Shown here in pieces: positions 27,504 through 33,378 of a stretch of 33,378 nucleotides of DNA (position 1 is the stretch's first letter; every line of letters begins with the position of its first letter). The notes below the pieces were generated by a model that saw only the letters and a program-made list of their open reading frames with translations, ran no database searches and was not told the DNA's origin. This DNA comes from a virus. A program made the translations under genes and the position numbers. Location: positions 1 through 33,378 of the IMG/VR virus record IMGVR_UViG_3300030104_002790, one strand, 5' to 3'.

Positions 27504-29166
27504 TCTCCCCACCTTTGGGTATTTCAGGTGCCTCTGTTGATGAACCATCAATCTCAGGTTCCATCTGAGGTTTTCCTAGATCATTACCAGCAGCAGACTC
27601 CGGTGCGAATGGCAATCCGGTTGCTGGATCAATCGTTGCTGGATCAGGAATTACACCAGTTTTAATTTCTTTTTTGATGAGTTTATCCTGTTCAATGATC
27701 TCAATATCTGTCTGACGGAGAATATGGCGTCGAACATAATCCTGTGAATAGTATTTTCCGACATAAGGTTCAGCAGTTTGAGCAAGTGTCAACCGCTCAT
27801 TCATCAATTCAGCATCTTTTAGTTCGGAGAAATGGTTGTCATATAGGAAATCATACTGAATATGCTCACTCATAATCTCCCAATCCTCGGGAGTAATTAC
27901 ATTCTTCAGGAGCAATTGGGTCTTCAACATGTCATTAAACATGTTAGCAAATCTCTTTCTCAGACGACCCACAAACTTAGTAAACTTCAGTTCGTCTCTC
28001 AGGATTTCAGAAGATCTCCCCAGGTTAAACCCACCTTCTCCATCCATCCTTGAGGGAGGAACGTTAAGCGAACGGTAGAGTTTCTTTTTAAAATATTCAA
28101 TATCAGTGATTTCGCCCAGGTTCTGTCCTCCGGGGAGAGTGGAGATTTCAGTTCCTCTTCCACCCTCACGTCTTGGGAGCCAGAAGTCCTCAAGCATTGC
28201 CATGTACTTTTTGTCATCACGAATTTCTCCTGTGTCAGCATTGTATACGAGTTTGTTGCGATAACGCATCATCACATCACGAAGATATTGTTCCGCCTTT
28301 TGCTTAGGAAGATTACCAACGTCAATGTAAAAAATTCTACGCTCAGGAGCACGGGACAATCTGTAGATGACCAGTGAATCCTCAATCATTCTAAGCTGAT
28401 TGAGTGCCTTGATTGCCTTATGAAGATACGAAAGGGTTGTTCCTTTATTACGATCTACAAGACCAGATGTACAATACGTGATAGCATCTTTCGCAATCTT
28501 GACCCCATTGTTCCCACCACTCACCGTGGGATTACTCATAGGGTATTGTGACTTCGGATTATAAACAAAATATTCCTCAATCTCTGGGAAATTATAATCC
28601 ATTGGATTATCACTTCTCAATCTAAAAGTAGCGTTAGCTTTATCTCCGGGTTTTTTCTTTTCTTGTCTGATATATCTCATCTTCATTGCGTCAATATAAC
28701 GCAATTCTTGGATACCTGCACCAGGATCCTTTAGGTCAATGATTTTATGGTAGTAAATGCGACCATCAACATACCAGTTACGATAGATTTCGTGTGCCTT
28801 CTTATCAAAATCCAGAAGGTCAAGGATATATTTAAACTCTTTACGGATTATATTTTTAATACCATCACTAGCATTTAAATTAGAAAGTTCAATCTCAACC
28901 GGACTATCATTTGTATCAGAAACGATTGCCTCATTTACAATGTCCTCAATAGCACTATCACACTCAGGGTGAAGTGACATCTCACGATATCTTTTTATGA
29001 GATCAAACTCAGTTCTAAATACGCCTTCAATGTCTACATAAGACCCAAAAAAACCACTACTCGCGTAGTGATCAGACCCGTCCTCATTGTTAGGAGGAAC
29101 GGGTGAGACCGCTGACGGCGATAGTGGTTCTGTGTCCTCAATTGAGAACCCAAATAACTTGGACAT
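27499..29166 (-). CDS. 20: gp20, portal vertex protein
   Basis: The 555-residue protein matches the T4 portal (524). EFDLIKRYREMSLHPECDSA is about 53-72, AIEDIVNEAIVSD follows, and then YVDGRIYYHKIIDLKDP and GIQELRYIDAMKMRYIRQ. FWLPRREGGRGTEISTLPGG and PPSRMDGEGGFNLGRSSEIL come later. Twelve copies form the vertex through which DNA enters the head. The last 50 residues are Pro/Glu-rich and variable. The EISTLPGGQNLGE region is the usual target for cyanophage surveys. A late promoter lies 28 bases upstream. Confidence 0.97.
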   Translation of the reverse strand: MSKLFGFSIEDTEPLSPSAVSPVPPNNEDGSDHYASSGFFGSYVDIEGVFRTEFDLIKRYREMSLHPECDSAIEDIVNEAIVSDTNDSPVEIELSNLNASDGIKNIIRKEFKYILDLLDFDKKAHEIYRNWYVDGRIYYHKIIDLKDPGAGIQELRYIDAMKMRYIRQEKKKPGDKANATFRLRSDNPMDYNFPEIEEYFVYNPKSQYPMSNPTVSGGNNGVKIAKDAITYCTSGLVDRNKGTTLSYLHKAIKALNQLRMIEDSLVIYRLSRAPERRIFYIDVGNLPKQKAEQYLRDVMMRYRNKLVYNADTGEIRDDKKYMAMLEDFWLPRREGGRGTEISTLPGGQNLGEITDIEYFKKKLYRSLNVPPSRMDGEGGFNLGRSSEILRDELKFTKFVGRLRKRFANMFNDMLKTQLLLKNVITPEDWEIMSEHIQYDFLYDNHFSELKDAELMNERLTLAQTAEPYVGKYYSQDYVRRHILRQTDIEIIEQDKLIKKEIKTGVIPDPATIDPATGLPFAPESAAGNDLGKPQMEPEIDGSSTEAPEIPKGGEI

Positions 29167-29193
29167 GATTTATTTGCTAAATTTTCCTACGAC

Positions 29194-29201
29194 TATTTAT
29201 T
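29194..29201 (-). promoter_or_regulatory. Late promoter (AATAAATA) for gp20
   Basis: AATAAATA on the minus strand, beginning within the TAA stop of gp19 (29200-29202), 28 bases before the gp20 ATG. Confidence 0.6.
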
Positions 29202-29811
29202 AGCCGTCCTCAGGTGTAGAATCAGATGCGGAAAGTCCAGGTGCTAAGATGTTAATCGACTGTACTTGGAATTCCACAGTGAACTCTTCAATCGTGTCAC
29301 TAGAATCATAAGAAAGATCAATCTGAGATACGTTTGTTGGGAAAATATCAACAAACTCATATTGTGCTAACGTAGAATTAGCTTCACCAGAATTATTGGT
29401 GGACGATAACACAGCACCACGACCCAGTTGATAAACGGTTGCGTTTACCATGTAAGAAGCGGGGTTGGTAGCGCCAAGGTTGTTATCCAACTTAGCAATC
29501 TGCTCAGTCCATTCTTCCATTGATCTTCTGAGGTTGAACTTCTCATCATTGATGATAGTTACCGTCCAGGTGTCAATGGTTCTGTCTCCAGCAACTTTAA
29601 AAGTTCTACCTCTGAAAGGAACATCGATTGAAGCGATGTTTTGTGCGGGCAGTGCTGCTGCCTTACACATGAACTTAAAGTCATCTGCGTTCCATGATGT
29701 AACGCTCTCGGGGAGCGTAGCAAGTTCTACCTCAAACAGATTGGGGCGGGCCCCGCCGCCAATCAGTTTGGATTTAAAGGTAGAAATTGAAGTGTTTGGT
29801 CTTGTGGCCAT
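29200..29811 (-). CDS. 19: gp19, tail tube protein
   Basis: The 203-residue protein matches T4-type gp19 (163 in T4). It has FEVELATLPESVTSWNADDF (22-41), KFMCKAAALPAQNIASIDVP, FRGRTFKVAGDRTIDTWTVT and MEEWTEQIAKLDNN. QIDLSYDSSDTIEEFTVEFQ is close to the end. Hexamers stack to make the inner tube of the contractile tail. A strong ribosome site (AGGAGG) lies before the ATG. An insertion of about 30 residues after position 100 (ATNPASYMVNATVY) and a polar end explain the extra length. Confidence 0.95.
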   Translation of the reverse strand: MATRPNTSISTFKSKLIGGGARPNLFEVELATLPESVTSWNADDFKFMCKAAALPAQNIASIDVPFRGRTFKVAGDRTIDTWTVTIINDEKFNLRRSMEEWTEQIAKLDNNLGATNPASYMVNATVYQLGRGAVLSSTNNSGEANSTLAQYEFVDIFPTNVSQIDLSYDSSDTIEEFTVEFQVQSINILAPGLSASDSTPEDG

Positions 29812-29830
29812 TTTTGTATCCTCCTATTGG

Positions 29831-29837
29831 TATTTAG
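29831..29837 (-). promoter_or_regulatory. Variant late promoter (CTAAATA) before gp19
   Basis: CTAAATA on the minus strand, 20 bases before the gp19 ATG, next to a 12-base perfect palindrome GATAATATTATC (29837-29848) that overlaps the gp18 stop. One base off the ATAAATA core, so activity is less sure. Confidence 0.4.
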
Positions 29838-29846
29838 ATAATATTA

Positions 29847-32093
29847 TCAAACTCTACCAGCTACTTCCTGGAAGCTAACCCCAGAACGGGTAGCAACGAA
29901 GGAGAGAGTGATGAAGTTAATAGATTTCGCGGGTTTCAGGAAGATGTCCGCCCTGAATTCATTATTATCGATAACATCAGGTGTGTTATTTGAAGAGTCG
30001 CATATGACAAGGAATCCAGAGAGACCTCGTTTTGCTTGTACATCACGGAGGAAGGGTTCAACGATATTTCTGAAGTTTGCTCTCGTCAACTCATCATTGA
30101 GTTCAAAGAGTTGTGCTTCTGCTGCTCTCTCAAGTGCTTGCTCAATCGTCAGGAACAGACGACGAACATTGATTCTATCGAACGCGGATGCGAAAGATAG
30201 GGCAGTCTTATCACCAAAGAGGAGTGTTCCAACACCAGGTTTAGTGATGACTGGGTTAACTCTCAGAGGATACAGTTTATCTCTCTGTGCTTTAGTTGGG
30301 TTGTATGCGAGTTTGATCGCATTGTTGATGATACCACGCTGCTCACCTGCGGGTGAGAACCATGGATATGCCTGAAGTGCTGTTCTTGCCATCAGACCAG
30401 CAACGTCACCGTTGGTTGGAATGTAGCGGAACTTGTTATTGAAGCGGTCAAAGGTGAACTTATAACCGGTATCAAATACCGCATAGGAGGAAGAATTCAG
30501 AACCGAGAAATAACCAACCAAGTTATCGGTCTGAGTCGAAGTATTGGTTACGTTAACCAGACTTGCTCTGTGAGGACCAATAACTGCTACACAATCCTTT
30601 CTTTCTTCTGCGAGAGAGATCAGATAGTTTGCTTTTGCCTGACTATCAGATTCGGCTCCCAGTCCAGGACCCATGATCAGGAAGTCAACAGCAATCTCAT
30701 CCTTGTTCTCAAAGAGTCTATAAGAGGTTTGGAGGTTACCAATAGAAGTTGTCATTCCGCCATTGTTTCCAGTAGCAGGAATTCCACCAGAGTAATCTCT
30801 ACCACCACCAAGGGAGTAAGTTACGTTGCCGAGAGCACTGAATGTTACATCCTGTGCTGCTTGTCCCCAAACACCAGCGCCTGTGCCTACAGGGGTGAAG
30901 GATGCGGACTTAGTACCGGAAACAGAGGTGAAACCAACTGCTCTTGGATGCGTATTGTGATGAGCATCTGAAGCATTTGATGGATTGCCACCAGCAAATA
31001 CATTTGCTGAGAAATCTGCCAGATAATCTTTGTAGTAGTTCCTTTGTGGAGCGTTTACATTAGAGATTGAATCAAGTGCCTTAGAAAGACTCAGGTGCTT
31101 CTCAAGGATGTTACCCTGAATACCACTGACTGATCCATCATCATCTACCACAACAACGTGGATTCCGTCACCAAAACCGTTTCTAGCAGTAGAATAGGTA
31201 TTAGCGACCGGTTTTGGTGCCAAAGACTTCCAGAACACTGTGCTGTTAGTCAGACCCAAAGTCTGTGAATCGTACCAATCAGCGATGGTCGATGCCGTCA
31301 TCGTGCCAGCATTAAGTCCGAGACTATTAATACCAGAGGAATTAACAAAGTGTAGTGTTTGTGCTGCGGCAAACGATGCGCCAGCATTTCCTTCTGCGTA
31401 AGTAACTCTAGTTTCTGTTGCTCCACCGCCGACAGTTTCTACACGAGAAACCACCTTAACATCTAGTGTACTTGCTCCACCGCTAGTATCACTGCTGATG
31501 CCGGTGATAATACCCTTCAGGTATCCTACAAAAGCGGTAGTGGTTCCAAGTCCAGCAATAGTGGTGCTGACTGAGGCGGTTACGCCGAAACCAATCGTGG
31601 CACCAATTTGACCTGGAGCGGTTGTAGCAACACCAACAACCTGGTCAGCAATATTATCAATTGTACAGACTTTTAAACCATTTGCCCAAGAACCGGGATT
31701 CTTAGCAGCATAGTTATAATTTGTTGCTTCGTCGTAGTTATTAATATAATCGTCGTAGTTCTTAATACACAGAGTGGTGGTGCTTGCGATGCCAACACCA
31801 GCGTTTGCGTTCTTAAGGTTAGCGCCATTAGTTCTAACTACCTTCAGAACTCCACCATATGAGAGGTAGGATGCTGCGCTCATCCAATACTCATATTGCG
31901 AATCCGTAGATAGTGGCTTACCAAATACATTGATAAGATCTTGCTCAGTAGTTACATCAATAGGATCATCTACAGGTCCAAGCGGGAAGGGTCCAGCAAT
32001 AGCACCAATGTTGTCCAATACATTACCAGCTCTCCCTACTGTTAAGTCAACCTCCCTGGTCAATACTCCGGGAGATAATTGAGGAGTCGCCAT
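29847..32093 (-). CDS. 18: gp18, contractile tail sheath protein
   Basis: The 748-residue protein has the sheath N-terminus PQLSPGVLTREVDLTVG (4-20), then AGPFPLGPVDDPIDVTT. The C-terminal core has AYPWFSPAGEQRGIINNAIK, LYPLRVNPVITKPGVGTLLF, NVRRLFLTIEQALERAAEAQ and FRADIFLKPAKSINFITLSF. It forms the outer tail layer that contracts to drive the tube through the host wall. It is longer than T4 gp18 (659), with a variable Gly/Ser/Thr-rich middle (about 150-330) that would sit on the outside of the tail. A late promoter lies 37 bases before its start. Confidence 0.97.
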   Translation of the reverse strand: MATPQLSPGVLTREVDLTVGRAGNVLDNIGAIAGPFPLGPVDDPIDVTTEQDLINVFGKPLSTDSQYEYWMSAASYLSYGGVLKVVRTNGANLKNANAGVGIASTTTLCIKNYDDYINNYDEATNYNYAAKNPGSWANGLKVCTIDNIADQVVGVATTAPGQIGATIGFGVTASVSTTIAGLGTTTAFVGYLKGIITGISSDTSGGASTLDVKVVSRVETVGGGATETRVTYAEGNAGASFAAAQTLHFVNSSGINSLGLNAGTMTASTIADWYDSQTLGLTNSTVFWKSLAPKPVANTYSTARNGFGDGIHVVVVDDDGSVSGIQGNILEKHLSLSKALDSISNVNAPQRNYYKDYLADFSANVFAGGNPSNASDAHHNTHPRAVGFTSVSGTKSASFTPVGTGAGVWGQAAQDVTFSALGNVTYSLGGGRDYSGGIPATGNNGGMTTSIGNLQTSYRLFENKDEIAVDFLIMGPGLGAESDSQAKANYLISLAEERKDCVAVIGPHRASLVNVTNTSTQTDNLVGYFSVLNSSSYAVFDTGYKFTFDRFNNKFRYIPTNGDVAGLMARTALQAYPWFSPAGEQRGIINNAIKLAYNPTKAQRDKLYPLRVNPVITKPGVGTLLFGDKTALSFASAFDRINVRRLFLTIEQALERAAEAQLFELNDELTRANFRNIVEPFLRDVQAKRGLSGFLVICDSSNNTPDVIDNNEFRADIFLKPAKSINFITLSFVATRSGVSFQEVAGRV

Positions 32094-32129
32094 GTTTTGT
32101 TTCTCCGTTAATCTCAGTTTGTCTAAGAA

Positions 32130-32137
32130 TATTTATT
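32130..32137 (-). promoter_or_regulatory. Late promoter (AATAAATA) for gp18-gp19
   Basis: AATAAATA on the minus strand, 37 bases before the gp18 ATG, in an 80-base gap. It opens the main structural transcript. No clear terminator for the upstream genes is visible in the gap. Confidence 0.62.
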
Positions 32138-32173
32138 AAAAGGAGGGTTTTCACAGGGGAATCCTGACGTGAA

Positions 32174-32395
32174 CTACCAATCGGGATACTCCCACTTGAC
32201 TGAAGATTTTTTTACCCTTGTTTTACAACACTCTTTACATTCATATGAGTATGAAGAGGCAACTGCTCCCCTATCTTTTCTTGTTCTGTAGAATCCATCA
32301 ACCAAATTTTTTAGTTCTCCACAAACCCTACATTTACGATCCTGTAGTAATAGATGTCCTAATTGTATCTGACCATCAAAGTCCAAGGATCTCAC
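32174..32395 (-). CDS. 73-residue zinc-ribbon-like protein
   Basis: The protein opens MRSLDFDGQIQLGHLLLQDR and has two cysteine pairs, CRVC at 22-25 and CKEC at 53-56, plus C57, with FYRTRKDRGAVASSYSYE between. This CxxC-x27-CxxC layout would bind one zinc ion. A basic TRVKKSS follows, then a Trp-rich end. Similar short proteins are frequent in cyanophages. Nucleic-acid binding is plausible but not shown, and the absence of H-N-H residues argues against a nuclease. It overlaps the gene before it by 20 bases and is the last gene before the gp18 late promoter. Confidence 0.72.
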   Translation of the reverse strand: MRSLDFDGQIQLGHLLLQDRKCRVCGELKNLVDGFYRTRKDRGAVASSYSYECKECCKTRVKKSSVKWEYPDW

Positions 32396-32651
32396 CCCTT
32401 CTTATTTTATCCAATCTATCCAACTTCCAAGCAATATAATCTATAGTTGGAACACATTGGGTATTCCAACCAACAAATCCTTGTGATTCACCTGATGGTA
32501 TTGTCCAACATGGGGCATCATCATTCTCAAGGTCTAATGATTCCCTGTAGGCATCATCGCCCATCATTACTACTGCTTGCTCTGCCTCATTTAATGAGCA
32601 GAATGAGCTAAAGCATTGTCTTCTTATAATATCAGGGAGATGCTGTTTCAT
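32376..32651 (-). CDS. 91-residue conserved hypothetical protein after purM
   Basis: The frame opens MKQHLPDIIRRQCFSSFCSL and contains NEAEQAVVMMGDDAYRESLD, CWTIPSGESQGFVGWNTQCV and a helical DYIAWKLDRLDKIRRGE. It has four cysteines at scattered positions and no membrane segment. It starts 20 bases inside the end of purM and runs 20 bases into the zinc-ribbon gene, so the three form one unit. I do not recognise a family, and the only clue is the link to purM. Confidence 0.68.
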   Translation of the reverse strand: MKQHLPDIIRRQCFSSFCSLNEAEQAVVMMGDDAYRESLDLENDDAPCWTIPSGESQGFVGWNTQCVPTIDYIAWKLDRLDKIRRGEILGL

Positions 32652-33378
32652 TTACCTCTCCTATAATCCATGACTTCATTCCACAATTTAAAGCATCATT
32701 AACAACTTCGGGTGGCACTATCAAACAGAATCCAATACCGAGATTGAATACTCTCCTCATCTCCTTTTCTTCAATATTACCAGCCATCTCAATCTTTGTG
32801 AACAATTCTGGTCTGTCCCATGACCAGTAATCAACATTAGCAGTTAGACCCTGTGGCAAACATCTAGGAAGATTTTCTGGAATACCACCACCAGTGATAT
32901 GCGCCATTCCAAGAATGGGAATTTCATCTAAAAGTTTTTGAATCATTGGTGAGTAGATTGTTGTAGGTGTCAACAATTCTGGCATCTCCTTATACTTAAT
33001 ATAATTTCTCCACAACATATCATTGACGAGAGAATAACCATTACTGTGAAGACCACTACTCTCAATACCTATAATCTTATCACCCGGTTTAATAATACTT
33101 CCGTTAACAATATCCCTCTTCTCTACTATACCTGTACAAAATCCAGCAAGGTCATAATCAGTTGCCCTGTAATGTTCAGCAGTTTCTCCGCCCAACAAAT
33201 CTATCTCTGCTATCTCACAACCCTTAACAATACCATCAATAATTTGTTCTACGTTATCATCAATTTTTTTAGTGGAGATATAATCAAGGAAGTATAATGG
33301 TTTTGCGCCACAACAAATTACATCATTGACACACATTGCTACAAGATCTTGTCCGATAGTAGTGTAATCAAAAGCAAT
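32632..33378 (-). CDS. purM: PurM, phosphoribosylaminoimidazole synthetase, C-terminal part (runs off the right edge)
   Basis: The visible 248 codons start inside the gene. The frame stays open through 33378 with DYTTIGQDLVAMCVND, so the Met at 33336 is not the true start. Clear PurM signatures are GAKPLYFLDYIST, LLGGETAEHY, YDLAGFCTGIVEK, the glycine-rich GLHSNGYSLVND and HITGGGIPENLPR, plus FNLGIGFCLIVPPEV near the end. PurM closes the imidazole ring of AIR using ATP, the fifth step of purine synthesis. Together with PurS (8619-8894) it would raise purine supply during infection. Cyanophages often carry purM with purH, purL and purN outside this region. Confidence 0.95.
   Translation of the reverse strand: MAFDYTTIGQDLVAMCVNDVICCGAKPLYFLDYISTKKIDDNVEQIIDGIVKGCEIAEIDLLGGETAEHYRATDYDLAGFCTGIVEKRDIVNGSIIKPGDKIIGIESSGLHSNGYSLVNDMLWRNYIKYKEMPELLTPTTIYSPMIQKLLDEIPILGMAHITGGGIPENLPRCLPQGLTANVDYWSWDRPELFTKIEMAGNIEEKEMRRVFNLGIGFCLIVPPEVVNDALNCGMKSWIIGEVNETASP

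Noticed and set aside
32094-32173. Terminator between the zinc-ribbon gene and gp18
   Set aside because: AGGA...TCCT can pair only for about four bases and there is no proper T tract.
32174-32395. HNH homing endonuclease
   Set aside because: Two CxxC pairs are present but no H-N-H residues, so only a zinc-ribbon-like label is supported.
1-33378. tRNA genes, CRISPR arrays, insertion sequences, integrase or attachment sites
   Set aside because: No cloverleaf, regular repeat-spacer pattern, transposase or recombinase frame was seen. Gaps are short and accounted for by promoters and terminators.

Overview
The window is a 33.4 kb stretch of a T4-like cyanophage (a myovirus of marine Synechococcus or Prochlorococcus). 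The identification rests on a near-complete T4 replication, recombination and head/tail gene set in the marine cyanomyovirus order. It also rests on host-type passenger genes (a PsbN-like peptide, SpeD, PurS, PurM, a DUF3110 protein, a CobS/CobT-like pair and Hsp20). Every gene I can support lies on the minus strand, so transcription runs from the high to the low coordinate. The genes are tightly packed, and most junctions are ATGA or TAATG overlaps.

Region by region, from the right edge (upstream) to the left. 33378-32174 holds a truncated PurM gene and two small unknown genes. 32093-23343 is the late structural block: gp18 sheath, gp19 tube, gp20 portal, gp67, an unknown protein, gp21 protease, gp22 scaffold and gp23 capsid. 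Most transcription units in it are preceded by a T4-type late promoter (ATAAATA core), and the block ends in a strong terminator after gp23. 23258-20178 holds a tail-tube-like protein, UvsY, a 61-residue protein, UvsW and an Sm-like small protein. 20073-16176 holds gp55 (late sigma, from a good sigma70-type promoter), gp47, a DUF3110 protein, gp46 and a Cys-containing small protein. 16083-12530 is a MoxR-type ATPase and HExxH/VWA protein module, usually labelled CobS/CobT. 12523-6123 holds DUF3310, gp45 clamp, a 2OG oxygenase, an unknown with an endonuclease-V-like motif, SpeD, a 48-residue AbrB-type protein, gp44, PurS, two small genes, Dam methylase, an MBD4-like glycosylase, gp62, RegA and a PsbN-like peptide. 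5956-4799 is a monocistronic 385-residue gene with its own perfect-consensus promoter and its own terminator. 4678-4244 is Hsp20. 4134-1 is an early-type operon of small proteins, gp43 DNA polymerase and the start of UvsX.

Together the genes cover replication (gp43, gp44/62, gp45), recombination (UvsX, UvsY, UvsW, gp46/47), the switch to late transcription (gp55 with gp45 as clamp; RegA for translation), head and tail assembly, and host metabolic support (purine synthesis, polyamines, photosystem II, chaperone). The most interesting items are four. First, two composite sites where a sigma70-type promoter is built into a terminator hairpin. Second, a single-domain MBD4-like DNA glycosylase translationally coupled to a Dam methylase. 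Third, a CobT-like protein carrying a zinc-protease motif. Fourth, three related Sm-like small proteins. No tRNA, CRISPR array, insertion sequence or plus-strand gene was found, and no gap exceeds about 170 bases.
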